DNA of 64,000 nt from Neisseria perflava. Its GTDB lineage: Bacteria; Pseudomonadota; Gammaproteobacteria; Burkholderiales; Neisseriaceae. Within the stretch, counting starts at the first letter, position 1, and the number at the start of each line of letters is the position of its first letter. The position numbers were made by a program, and so were the translations under genes. Shown here piece by piece: positions 8,475-17,376 of the stretch. The DNA lies in assembly GCF_024170405.1 (NCBI RefSeq), contig NZ_JALJYC010000012.1, forward strand, positions 7,806 to 71,805, given 5' to 3'. Under the pieces are notes generated by a model that was not told the origin of the DNA, did no database searches, and worked only from the letters and a program-made list of their open reading frames with translations.

Positions 8475-10124
8475 TTACAGCGTAATACGGCGGAAGTCTT
8501 GCAACAATTTAGCCAGATAAACGGTAAAACGCATACCGGCAGCACCGTCAATCACGCGGTGGTCGAATGACAGGCTCAACGGACACATCAGACGCGGTTC
8601 AAACTCTTTACCGTTCCAAACCGGTTTGATTTGCGATTTGCACACGCCCAAAATGGCCACTTCAGGTGCATTCACAATCGGCGTAAAGCCGGTACCGCCG
8701 ATACCGCCCAAGCTGGAAATGGTAAAGCATGCGCCTTGCATTTCCTGCGGTTTGAGTTTGCCTTCGCGGGCTTTTTTCGACAACTCGGTCAATTCTTGGC
8801 TGATTTGTTTCAAGCCTTTTTTGTCCGCGTCTTTAATCACCGGCACAACCAAACCGTTCGGGGTATCCGCCGCGAAACCGATGTTGTAATAGTTTTTCAA
8901 CACCAAGTTTTCACCGTCGAGTGATGCATTAAATTCTGGGAAAGCTTTCAATGCGGCTACGGAAGCCATAAGGGTAAAGGCTAGAGGCGACACTTTTACG
9001 CCTTCGCGTTCCCATTCTTTGTTGAGCTGTTTGCGGAAAGCTTCCAGCTCGGTCATGTCGGCATCTTCGTTTACGGTAACATGCGGAATCATCACCCAGT
9101 TGCGAGACAGGTTTTGACCGGAGATTTTTTTGATACGGCTCAATTCTTTAACTTCAACAGAACCAAATTTGCTGAAGTCCACTTTCGGCCACGGCAGCAA
9201 GTCCAAACCACCGCCCAAAGAAGCGGCAACCGGCGCACCTTTGCCTGCACCGCCCTGCATAGCGGCTTTAACGAAGGCTTTAATATCGTCGCCGATAATA
9301 CGGCCTTTCAAGCCGGTGCCTTTTACCAAGCTCAAATCCACACCCAATTCGCGTGCCAATTTACGGGCAGACGGGCCGGCGTGGGCTTTGGCAAAACCTT
9401 CTTCGTTAATCGGTGCACTACCGAAAGCAGCGGCCGGAGCAGCAGGTGCAGCCGGAGCCGGTGCAGCGGCTGGTGCCGGAGCAGCAGCAGGGGCGGCAGC
9501 TTGAGGAGCTTCAGCGGCTGGTGCAGGCGCGGCAGCCGCAGCACCACCGGCAACTTCTACTTCGATAATGGCCGAACCTTCGGACACTTTATCGCCGACT
9601 TTCAGCAATACCGCTTTTACCACACCGGCGGCGGTAGAAGGCACATCCATTGTGGCTTTGTCGGTTTCCAAGGTAATCAGGGTATCGTCCACGGCAACGG
9701 TGTCGCCGACTTTGACTTCTACCGCAATTACGTCCACATCGCTGTGACCGCCGATATCCGGCACGGTAACGGTTTCGACACCACCGGAGGCGGCCGGAGC
9801 AGCTGCGGGTGCAGCCGCAACAGGGGCGGCAGCGGGCGCGCTTTCCTGCGCCGGAGCTGAGGCAGGTGCGGCAGCGGCAGCTTCGCCGGTTTCTACGGTC
9901 AGAATCACGCCGCCTTCGGAGATTTTGTCACCGACTTTGACTTTAACTTCTTTAATCACGCCTGCGGCATCAGCCGGTACGTCCATGGTTGCTTTATCGG
10001 TTTCCAATGTAATCAGGGTATCATCCACCGCGATGGTGTCACCCGGTTTGACTTCGACGGCAATAATATCTACGTTTTCGTGACCGCCGATGTCGGGTAC
10101 TTTGATTTCTACGATTTGACTCAT
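8475..10124 (-). CDS. aceF: Pyruvate dehydrogenase E2, dihydrolipoamide acetyltransferase (two lipoyl domains)
   Basis: E2 forms the core of the pyruvate dehydrogenase complex and transfers acetyl groups to CoA. The 549 residues contain lipoyl domain 1 (about 1-78, K44), lipoyl domain 2 (about 117-192, K156), Ala/Pro-rich linkers (79-112 and 194-234) and a peripheral-subunit-binding domain at about 249-285 (AGPSARKLARELGVDLSLV). The catalytic domain ends with DHRVIDGAAG, with active-site His522 and Asp526. It lies between aceE and lpdA on the same strand. The first lipoyl domain is nearly identical to that of LpdA. Confidence 0.97.
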   Translation of the reverse strand: MSQIVEIKVPDIGGHENVDIIAVEVKPGDTIAVDDTLITLETDKATMDVPADAAGVIKEVKVKVGDKISEGGVILTVETGEAAAAAPASAPAQESAPAAAPVAAAPAAAPAASGGVETVTVPDIGGHSDVDVIAVEVKVGDTVAVDDTLITLETDKATMDVPSTAAGVVKAVLLKVGDKVSEGSAIIEVEVAGGAAAAAPAPAAEAPQAAAPAAAPAPAAAPAPAAPAAPAAAFGSAPINEEGFAKAHAGPSARKLARELGVDLSLVKGTGLKGRIIGDDIKAFVKAAMQGGAGKGAPVAASLGGGLDLLPWPKVDFSKFGSVEVKELSRIKKISGQNLSRNWVMIPHVTVNEDADMTELEAFRKQLNKEWEREGVKVSPLAFTLMASVAALKAFPEFNASLDGENLVLKNYYNIGFAADTPNGLVVPVIKDADKKGLKQISQELTELSKKAREGKLKPQEMQGACFTISSLGGIGGTGFTPIVNAPEVAILGVCKSQIKPVWNGKEFEPRLMCPLSLSFDHRVIDGAAGMRFTVYLAKLLQDFRRITL

Positions 10125-10274
10125 CGTCTTGTTCCTTAATGGTATTGCAACCGCATTTGTGCGCTTGCAATCAGGGATATTGAAACGTTTGTTTTCAGAC
10201 GGCCTCTGCCAGAATTTCGTGCATATGCCGTCTGAAACAAGCCTGGAAAATGCTGCGGTTTGATACCGCCGGAT

Positions 10275-10319
10275 TTTCAGACGGCCTCATCGTGATAAAA
10301 CGTCAAAGGCCGTCTGAAA
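10275..10319 (-). terminator. DUS-pair hairpin between aceE and aceF
   Basis: TTTCAGACGGCCT (10275-10287) and AGGCCGTCTGAAA (10307-10319) form a 13-bp stem 7 bases after the aceE stop. Another DUS copy follows near 10220. A hairpin inside an operon-like array suggests partial termination or mRNA end protection. Confidence 0.45.
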
Positions 10320-10325
10320 CACACT

Positions 10326-13004
10326 TTAGCGTTTCCAGCTCGGAGCGGTATCGGTAGCGATACCGTATTTCTCGATGGCTTGTTTTACGGTTTCTTTGCT
10401 GACTTTGCCTTGGTCGGCCAATGCGCTCAATGCAGCCACAACGACGTTGTAGCGGTCCACTTCAAAGAAGCGGCGCAGGTTGGCGCGGCTGTCGGAGCGG
10501 CCGAAACCGTCGGTACCCAATACGTGGTAGTCGTTCGGGATGTACGCGCGGATACGGTCGGCAAAGCTGCGGATGTAGTCGGTAGAAGCAATTACCGGAC
10601 CTTCGTGGCCTTTCAGTTGGGCAGTCACAAACGGCACTTTTTGCTCTTCCAGCGGATGCAGACGGTTGAAGCGTTCCACTTCGATGGCATCGCGGTGCAG
10701 CAGGTTAAATGACGGGCAAGACCAAACATCAGCATCCACGCCAAATTCTTCTTTCAGCAAATCGGCGGCAAACAATACTTCGCGCAGAATCACGCCGGAA
10801 CCCATCAGCTGTACTTTCTTGTCGGATTTACCGCCTTCTTGAAGCAGGTACATACCTTTCAAGATTTCCTGTTCGATACCCGGACGCTGCGGCAGAGCCG
10901 GATGAGTGTAGTTTTCATTCATCAGGGTCAGGTAGTAGAACACGTCTTCATGTTCGACATACATGCGGCGCAGACCGTCTTGAATAATCACGGCCACTTC
11001 GTATTGGTAAGTCGGGTCGTAAGAAACGCAGTTCGGAATCAGGTCGGCCTGAATGTGGCTGTGACCGTCTTCGTGTTGCAAACCTTCGCCGTTCAGGGTG
11101 GTACGGCCGGCAGTACCGCCCAACAAGAAGCCGCGCGCCTGCATATCGCCGGCAGCCCAAGCCAAGTCGCCTACGCGTTGGAAACCGAACATTGAGTAGT
11201 AAATGTAGAACGGAATCATGGCGTAATGGTTGTTGGCGTAAGAGGTTGCCGCAGCAATCCAGTCAGCCATCGCACCCGGTTCGTTAATACCTTCCTGCAA
11301 AATCTGACCATCAACAGATTCTTTATAGAACATCAGTTGGTCTTTATCTTGCGGGGTGTATTGTTGGCCTTTCGGGTTCCAAATACCGTATTGACGGAAC
11401 ATACCTTCCATACCGAAAGTACGGCTTTCGTCCGGCACGATCGGCACAATGCGTTTACCGATTTGTTTGTCTTTCAACAAAGTAGAAAGGATACGCACGA
11501 ATGCCATGGTGGTAGAGAACTCGCGGTCGCCGCTCGATTGCAGCTGCGCATCAAACGCTTCCAAAGCCGGTACCGGCAAGGTTTCGGTGTTCGGATGACG
11601 CTGCGGCAGGTAGCCGCCCAAAGCCTCGCGGCGTTCGCGCAGGTAGCGCATTTCTTCGCTGTCTTCGGCAAAACGGTAGTAAGGCAAGTCACCGCTCTCG
11701 ATTTGCTCGTCGGTTACCGGAATATTAAAGCGGTCACGCATTTGTTTCAGCGATTTGCTGTCCATTTTTTTGGCTTGGTGCGCTACGTTTTGGCCTTCGC
11801 CGGATTCGCCCATGCCGTAACCTTTAATGGTTTTCGCCAAAATCACGGTTGGACGGCCGCCGGCATTGTTCACGGCTTCGTAATAGGCCGCATACACTTT
11901 GTGCGGGTCGTGACCGCCACGGTTCAATGCCCAAATTTCATCATCGGACATATTGGCAACCAAGGCTTTCAATTCGGGCGTATTGAAGAAGTGCTCGCGT
12001 ACATACGCGCCGTTTTTGGATTTGTAGGTTTGGTAGTCGCCGTCCAACACCTCTTCCATGCGCTGTTTCAACGCATTGTTGGTATCGCGTGCCAGCAGAG
12101 CGTCCCAGCGGCTGCCCCAAATCACTTTCAATACATTCCAGCCTGCGCCACGGAAGTTGCCTTCCAATTCTTGGATGATTTTACCGTTACCGCGTACCGG
12201 GCCGTCTAAGCGTTGCAGGTTACAGTTGATGACGAAAATCAGGTTGTCCAAACCTTCGCGGGCGGCCAGAGAAATCGCGCCTTGGCTTTCCGGCTCGTCC
12301 ATCTCGCCGTCGCCGCAGAATACCCATACTTTGCGGCCTTTGGTTTTACTCAAACCGCGTGATTCCAAGTATTTCAGGAAACGCGCTTGGTAAATCGCCA
12401 TCAACGAGCCCAAGCCCATGGATACGGTCGGGAATTGCCAGAATTCAGGCATCAGGTGCGGGTGCGGGTAAGACGGAATACCTTTGCCGTCCACTTCTTG
12501 ACGGAAGTTATCCAACTGCTCTTCAGTCAGACGGCCTTCAACGTAAGCACGCGAATAGATACCCGGCGCAACGTGGCCTTGGAAGAATACCAAATCGCCT
12601 TCTTCGCCGTCGCCTTTGGCTTTCCAGAAATGGTTGAAACCAACGTCATACAGCGTGGCCGCAGATTGATAAGAGGCGATATGGCCGCCCAATTCCAAAT
12701 TTTTCTTACCGGCACGCAATACCATCGCAGCGGCATTCCAGCGGCAGGCCGAACGGATGTGGTGTTCCAATTCCTGATTGCCGGGGATTTTTTGCTCCTG
12801 GCCGACCGGAATGGTGTTCAAATAAGCAGTAGTAGCGTCAAACGGCATGTGGATACCGCGGCGGCGGGTGTATTTCACCAGATTTTCCAGCAGGAAATGC
12901 GCACGCTCGGTACCTTCGTTTTCCAGTACGGAGCTTAAAGCGTCTAACCATTCCTGTGTTTCAATCGGATCAACGTCAGTCACTTGATTGGACTTGGTGG
13001 ACAT
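10326..13004 (-). CDS. aceE: Pyruvate dehydrogenase E1, homodimeric type
   Basis: E1 decarboxylates pyruvate with thiamine diphosphate and acetylates the lipoyl groups of AceF. The 892 residues match the homodimeric (single-chain) family, which is about 887 residues in E. coli. The ThDP/Mg motif GDGEMDEPES followed by NLIFVINCNLQ is present near residue 230. The ribosome binding site is strong (GAGAGGA before the ATG on the minus strand). It is the first gene of the aceE-aceF-lpdA array and is preceded by a long intergenic region that should hold the main promoter. Confidence 0.98.
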   Translation of the reverse strand: MSTKSNQVTDVDPIETQEWLDALSSVLENEGTERAHFLLENLVKYTRRRGIHMPFDATTAYLNTIPVGQEQKIPGNQELEHHIRSACRWNAAAMVLRAGKKNLELGGHIASYQSAATLYDVGFNHFWKAKGDGEEGDLVFFQGHVAPGIYSRAYVEGRLTEEQLDNFRQEVDGKGIPSYPHPHLMPEFWQFPTVSMGLGSLMAIYQARFLKYLESRGLSKTKGRKVWVFCGDGEMDEPESQGAISLAAREGLDNLIFVINCNLQRLDGPVRGNGKIIQELEGNFRGAGWNVLKVIWGSRWDALLARDTNNALKQRMEEVLDGDYQTYKSKNGAYVREHFFNTPELKALVANMSDDEIWALNRGGHDPHKVYAAYYEAVNNAGGRPTVILAKTIKGYGMGESGEGQNVAHQAKKMDSKSLKQMRDRFNIPVTDEQIESGDLPYYRFAEDSEEMRYLRERREALGGYLPQRHPNTETLPVPALEAFDAQLQSSGDREFSTTMAFVRILSTLLKDKQIGKRIVPIVPDESRTFGMEGMFRQYGIWNPKGQQYTPQDKDQLMFYKESVDGQILQEGINEPGAMADWIAAATSYANNHYAMIPFYIYYSMFGFQRVGDLAWAAGDMQARGFLLGGTAGRTTLNGEGLQHEDGHSHIQADLIPNCVSYDPTYQYEVAVIIQDGLRRMYVEHEDVFYYLTLMNENYTHPALPQRPGIEQEILKGMYLLQEGGKSDKKVQLMGSGVILREVLFAADLLKEEFGVDADVWSCPSFNLLHRDAIEVERFNRLHPLEEQKVPFVTAQLKGHEGPVIASTDYIRSFADRIRAYIPNDYHVLGTDGFGRSDSRANLRRFFEVDRYNVVVAALSALADQGKVSKETVKQAIEKYGIATDTAPSWKR

Positions 13005-13520
13005 ATCAATTATCCTCTCTTGAGTTACAAATCCCGGCTTCTCTCGTCAGTAGAATTAAGAATTTCAAACCGGTGCATATATTTTCGATTATGAAAAATT
13101 AAAGCTCATAAACGAACCGTTGGCAAAACGTAAAAAACGAAACCGCAATAAATGTAATGATTTCAAACAGAAAAATCAAAACTACAACGGATTTGAGTGA
13201 CGATTACATTTTGTTTCAGCGTAAATCCTATCAGTAATCAGAACAGCTTGCAAACCGTCATTAGCGTTTCAGACGGCCAATATTGCTTTTCGCTATGACC
13301 CGTTTTTCCAATAACAACATTTAAAATTCTAAAAACAACAAAGTAAACTTTAAATCTCACAAAAAACGAATCTTCCACGCCATAATTTTTGAGATTTTGA
13401 ACAATAAATTGGATGACTGCCCATTTTCTCCTGCTTTAACCCACTACCGTTAAAGCATGTAAATCCCCATTAAATTAATATATAAACAATCTCCTAAACA
13501 ATCTCCTATTCCATCGGAAG
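13005..13520. other. Long 5' region of aceE
   Basis: This gap of about 515 bases has no gene-like ORF and is clearly richer in A+T than its neighbours. It presumably carries the aceE promoter and leader. No convincing consensus promoter stands out, apart from the strong ribosome binding site GAGAGGA immediately before aceE. One reverse DUS lies near 13266 and a duplicated ACAATCTCCTA occurs near 13488-13509. Confidence 0.5.
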
Positions 13521-13562
13521 AAAGGCCGTCTGAAACCCGAGTAACTGTTTCAGACGGCCTTT
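13521..13562 (-). terminator. DUS-pair terminator after the Smr-domain gene
   Basis: A 16-bp stem (AAAGGCCGTCTGAAAC and its complement) with a 10-base loop, about 40 bases past the stop of the Smr gene and flanked by T residues. Confidence 0.75.
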
Positions 13563-13601
13563 TGTTTGCAAACTTAACCAACGCCCGCTATGACACCGGA
13601 T

Positions 13602-14228
13602 TTATTCCTCCGAATCGCGGCGGTTGCGCTTGAGCAAAATCCGTACCGCGCCGTCGTTATTCGCACGCGGCTCGACATAAGCCAAAACATCAGGGTGCTG
13701 CATGAGCCAGCGGCGGGTCATGTTTTTCAATACCGGTTTATAACCGGACGAACCCAAGCCGCTGCCGTGCACGATTTCGCCGCACACGCCGCGCTTTTTG
13801 GTAAATTCGATAAATTCGTTTAACACCTGCTGCGCTTCTTCCTGCGAATAGCCGTGCAGATCCACATCGGCCACCACCGGATAATGGCCATTTTTCAAGC
13901 GCTGGATGTCGTTTTTGCCCTGCCCGTTTTTGCTGAACGTGGCCGGCGGCTCGCTCCAATCGGTGCTGCCGTGGCCGATATAGAAATAGTCTTCTTCCGC
14001 CAGCGTCTGCTCATCCTTCGGGCGCGGTTTCAACGGCGTTTTATCGCGGGGGGCTTCGTAGCGGTTGGTGTTTTTCAGCGGCTTGACCGAGCCGCCCATT
14101 TCTTTGGCAAAATCCACCACCTCTTCGACGCGTTTTTTTGCTTCCGCTTCCACTGCTGCGCGTACTTCCGCTTCTTTTTTTGCCTGTTTGCCCAAGGCTT
14201 TCAGTGTTGCTTGAAAATCCATCGTCAT
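13602..14228 (-). CDS. Smr-domain protein
   Basis: This 208-residue protein has a charged N-terminal helix rich in Lys, Glu and Ala (residues 8-42), a less ordered middle and a C-terminal Smr (small MutS-related) domain at about 122-205. The domain shows the DLHGYS motif (123-128) and the HGSG motif (residues 154-157, VHGSGLGSSGYK), both typical of Smr nucleases. Stand-alone Smr proteins act on branched or structured nucleic acid, and some cleave stalled mRNA; the substrate of this one cannot be told from sequence. It is 43 bases downstream of an SDR gene on the same strand, so the two may be co-transcribed. Confidence 0.85.
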   Translation of the reverse strand: MTMDFQATLKALGKQAKKEAEVRAAVEAEAKKRVEEVVDFAKEMGGSVKPLKNTNRYEAPRDKTPLKPRPKDEQTLAEEDYFYIGHGSTDWSEPPATFSKNGQGKNDIQRLKNGHYPVVADVDLHGYSQEEAQQVLNEFIEFTKKRGVCGEIVHGSGLGSSGYKPVLKNMTRRWLMQHPDVLAYVEPRANNDGAVRILLKRNRRDSEE

Positions 14229-14270
14229 GTCGTTATTCCTTGTTTTTGCTATTCCTTGTTTTCAGACGGC

Positions 14271-15032
14271 TTACTGTTTTTTTAGGAGAAAACCCAGCAA
14301 TTTTCCCGCTTTTTTCCAATCTCGTACATCACCAATGACCTTACTGCCGAAATCTCTATCCGCAATGATGGCGGCGATTTTAGCTGCTACGGTTTGCGGC
14401 GTGCTCAACGCATGGTTTGTCTTCAATTGCTGAAACCGCGCCAACAACGGGAAATCCTCGACCGATTGCGCCCGTATTTGCGCCTGCATGTCGGTATCCA
14501 CCACGCCCGGCGCCAGCGATATAATGCCGACACCGGCTTTGCCTTCCGCCGCCACGCATTGAGCATGCTGATCCAAAGCCGCTTTGGTCGCGCCGTACAC
14601 GCTCCAGCCGATATAGGCTTTGCGCCCCGCACCACTGCTGATGTGGACGATTTTCAAGCACATGCCCTCACGCTGGCGCGCCAGCAAATCGTTGCTTAAC
14701 AACAAAGGCGCGGCAATATTCAACTGCACCGCCGTCAGAATTTCAGACGGCCTTTGTCTTCCGCACAGCGCATTCGGCGCTACCGTACCGGCGTTATTAA
14801 TCAGCACGGCTTCATCCGCATCATCAATAAATGCGTCCAACAAGCCGTTTTGCAAGACTTCGGCCAAAGCCGAACCGTCAGATAAATCCAAAGCGCATTG
14901 CTGCAACCCGGCCTGCTCAGGCAAAGCGCGGCGGGAAATACCCAAAACCGGTATGCCCCGCTGTAAATAATATTCTGCCAAAGCCTTACCCAAACCGCTG
15001 CTGTGGCCACTGATGATAATTTTTTGCCGCAT
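14271..15032 (-). CDS. Short-chain dehydrogenase/reductase (SDR) family protein
   Basis: A 253-residue classical SDR oxidoreductase. It has the N-terminal NAD(P)-binding motif in the form SGHSSGLG (a TGxxxGxG variant), NNAG (near residue 80), a catalytic Ser in HISSGAG and the YxxxK motif in YGATKAA. The sequence after it (LAPGVVDTDMQ) fits the family. The N-terminal SRR after the second strand suggests NADP preference. The substrate is unknown; sepiapterin-reductase-like SDRs share this general appearance. It may form a short unit with the downstream Smr gene. Confidence 0.82.
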   Translation of the reverse strand: MRQKIIISGHSSGLGKALAEYYLQRGIPVLGISRRALPEQAGLQQCALDLSDGSALAEVLQNGLLDAFIDDADEAVLINNAGTVAPNALCGRQRPSEILTAVQLNIAAPLLLSNDLLARQREGMCLKIVHISSGAGRKAYIGWSVYGATKAALDQHAQCVAAEGKAGVGIISLAPGVVDTDMQAQIRAQSVEDFPLLARFQQLKTNHALSTPQTVAAKIAAIIADRDFGSKVIGDVRDWKKAGKLLGFLLKKQ

Positions 15033-15187
15033 GATAATTGTCCGTTTGAAAGCGTTTTTGATTCTGCCACAGAGTCCGTCCGCTGCAAACCATAATGCCG
15101 TCTGAAGCCGTGTTCAAGCCTGTTGATTTCGGGTATAGTAGCGTTCTTACAAACCATAAACAGCCCGTCATACTTGGAGAAACCGCG

Positions 15188-15604
15188 ATGTTCAAGCGTC
15201 CCGAAGAATTAATCGTTTTGATACTGGCCGTCCTGTGGATCGTCCTGACCTACTTCCTCGCCGCCTATACCGGCGCGGCCGCCTATACTGTTTTGCTGAT
15301 CAGCGTATTGACCGCTGTGTGGGCAGTTGTCTGTTTCTTCCTGTGGCAACGCGGTCTCAGCCGCCTAATTTGGCCGCTGTTTCTCGGCGCACTGGTCGCC
15401 TGCTGGTGGCCGTGGCTGGATTGGTATGCGGTCAAAGATTTTATCGCGCCCGGAGCGGAGAGCCAAGCCATTGTCGTGGCAAAACCGTGGTATGCCGGTT
15501 GGACATTTAAAATCATTCTGGCTGCCATTCCGGTAGCGCTGGGTTATGCATTTAAATGGAAGCGTGCCCGCCAAACCAAAATTTCCATAAATTCCAGCTT
15601 CTGA
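15188..15604 (+). CDS. Small integral membrane protein
   Basis: A 138-residue protein with about four hydrophobic segments (near residues 8-24, 30-50, 57-72 and 105-122) and a basic C-terminus (KWKRARQTK). The start at 15188 is chosen for its ribosome binding site GGAGA seven bases upstream; the frame is open further up. It lies 127 bases before trpE on the same strand. I do not recognise a named family. The conserved-looking loop WPWLDWYAVKDF between hydrophobic segments is Trp-rich. A role in tryptophan metabolism would be guesswork from position alone. Confidence 0.75.
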   Translation: MFKRPEELIVLILAVLWIVLTYFLAAYTGAAAYTVLLISVLTAVWAVVCFFLWQRGLSRLIWPLFLGALVACWWPWLDWYAVKDFIAPGAESQAIVVAKPWYAGWTFKIILAAIPVALGYAFKWKRARQTKISINSSF

Positions 15605-15684
15605 TTTCCGATACCGTATGGATAAATCTGCCGAGCCGTCTGTTTTCAGACGGCCTTGCGCTGTTATCCCGCCGCAAAAGCAGG

Positions 15685-15690
15685 TATAAT
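15685..15690 (+). promoter_or_regulatory. -10 element candidate for trpE
   Basis: A perfect TATAAT lies 42 bases before the trpE ATG and follows a reverse DUS. The -35 region is weak. No leader peptide with Trp codons and no attenuator structure was seen between here and trpE. Confidence 0.4.
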
Positions 15691-15731
15691 CTTCACACAA
15701 ATTAACACCACCCACCAAAGGCCGTCTGAAA

Positions 15732-17207
15732 ATGATTAGCAAACAAGAATATCTGGCACAAGCCGCGCAAGGCTACAACCGCATTCCGCTGGTGCAGGAG
15801 CTGCTGGCGGATTTGGATACTCCCTTATCCCTCTATCTCAAACTTGCCAACCGCCCTTATACCTATCTGTTGGAATCCGTGGTCGGCGGCGAGCGTTTCG
15901 GCCGCTATTCCTTTATCGGCCTGCCGTGCACCCACTATCTGAAAGTCAACGGCCAACACGTTGACGTGTATCTCAACGGCGAAATCGTCGAGCAATACGA
16001 CGGTAATCCGCTGCACTTTATCGAAGCCTTCCACAAGCGTTTCAACACTCCTGAAATCCCCGCCCTGCCGCGCTTTACCGGCGGCTTATGCGGCTACTTC
16101 GGCTACGAAACCATTTACAGCTTCGAGCATTTTGCCCACCGTTTGAAAAACACCCCCAAAGCCGACCCCATCGGCACACCCGATATGCTGTTGATGTTGT
16201 CCACCGAATTGGCAGTTATCGACAACCTCAGCGGCAAAATCCACCTGATTGTGTATGCCGATCCGAGCCAGTCCGACGGCTACGAACGCGCCCGCGAGCG
16301 TTTGGAAGATTTGCGCCTGCAACTGCGTCAAAGCAGCGCCATCCCCCTGTCTTTGGGCAGCTCCAAAACCGAAGCCGTCAGCGAATTTGGCGAAGAGCCT
16401 TTCAAAGCCTGCGTAGCCAAAATCAAAGACTATATCTTCGCCGGCGACTGTATGCAGGTCGTACCCAGCCAACGCAGCTACATGGAATACCGAGACAGCC
16501 CGCTCGCGCTCTACCGCGCCCTGCGCACGCTCAATCCCTCGCCGTATATGTTTTACTACGATTTCGGCGATTTTCACATCGTCGGCTCGTCGCCGGAAAT
16601 CCTCGTGCGCCGCGAACGCGATACCGTTATCGTGCGCCCGATTGCCGGTACCCGTCTGCGCGGCAAAACTCCCGCCGAAGACCTCGCCAACGAGCAGGAT
16701 CTGCTCTCCGACGCTAAAGAAATCGCCGAACACGTCATGCTGATCGATCTCGGCCGCAACGACGTCGGCCGCATCAGCCAAACCGGAGAAGTCAAAGTCA
16801 CTGATAAAATGGTGATTGAAAAATACTCCCACGTCATGCACATCGTTTCCAACGTAGAAGGCCGTCTGAAACCCGAAGTTTCCAATATGGACATCCTCGC
16901 CGCCACCTTCCCCGCCGGTACCCTCTCTGGCGCACCGAAAGTGCGCGCGATGGAAATCATCGAAGAAGTCGAACCGAGCAAACGCGGCATCTACGGCGGC
17001 GCCCTCGGCGTATGGAGCTTCAACAACGATATGGACTTGGCCATCGCCATCCGCACCGCCGTGATTAAAAACAACGTGTTATACGTGCAAAGCGGCGCCG
17101 GTGTCGTTGCCGATTCCGACCCGCAATCCGAATGGAACGAAACCCAAAACAAAGCGCGGGCAGTAGTACGCGCGGCACAGATGGTGCAGGAGGGGTTGGA
17201 TAAGTAA
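15732..17207 (+). CDS. trpE: Anthranilate synthase component I
   Basis: TrpE converts chorismate to anthranilate with ammonia from the TrpG glutaminase, the first step of tryptophan synthesis. The 491 residues contain the feedback-inhibition motif LLES (YLLESVVGGERFGRYSF), the N-terminal domain and the chorismate-binding domain with PIAGTRLRG, LIDLGRNDVG and GTLSGAPKVRAM. No trpG or other trp gene is adjacent. An AG-DUS ends two bases before the ATG, and its first bases (AAAGG) are the best Shine-Dalgarno candidate, so the uptake sequence and the ribosome binding site overlap. A second DUS in the gene reads GRLK. Confidence 0.96.
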   Translation: MISKQEYLAQAAQGYNRIPLVQELLADLDTPLSLYLKLANRPYTYLLESVVGGERFGRYSFIGLPCTHYLKVNGQHVDVYLNGEIVEQYDGNPLHFIEAFHKRFNTPEIPALPRFTGGLCGYFGYETIYSFEHFAHRLKNTPKADPIGTPDMLLMLSTELAVIDNLSGKIHLIVYADPSQSDGYERARERLEDLRLQLRQSSAIPLSLGSSKTEAVSEFGEEPFKACVAKIKDYIFAGDCMQVVPSQRSYMEYRDSPLALYRALRTLNPSPYMFYYDFGDFHIVGSSPEILVRRERDTVIVRPIAGTRLRGKTPAEDLANEQDLLSDAKEIAEHVMLIDLGRNDVGRISQTGEVKVTDKMVIEKYSHVMHIVSNVEGRLKPEVSNMDILAATFPAGTLSGAPKVRAMEIIEEVEPSKRGIYGGALGVWSFNNDMDLAIAIRTAVIKNNVLYVQSGAGVVADSDPQSEWNETQNKARAVVRAAQMVQEGLDK

Positions 17208-17262
17208 CGAAAATTTGAGATAAGCATTTTTATCTCTATTCTTTTCGGTAATTTATGCTGGT

Positions 17263-17298
17263 AGGCAGACAGAAAATCGCCAGATTTTCTGTCTGCCT
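17263..17298 (+). terminator. Hairpin after trpE
   Basis: A 16-bp perfect stem (AGGCAGACAGAAAATC and its complement) with loop GCCA. It does not contain a DUS, and its left half recurs at 53207-53223 within a repeat element, so this terminator may itself be a dispersed repeat. An A-rich run follows on the plus strand. Confidence 0.6.
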
Positions 17299-17376
17299 TA
17301 AAAAAATACAGTTCTGAAAATTTGATAGTATTGCCAATCAAAACACTTTATTCGCATATACAAACTGACATTATCC

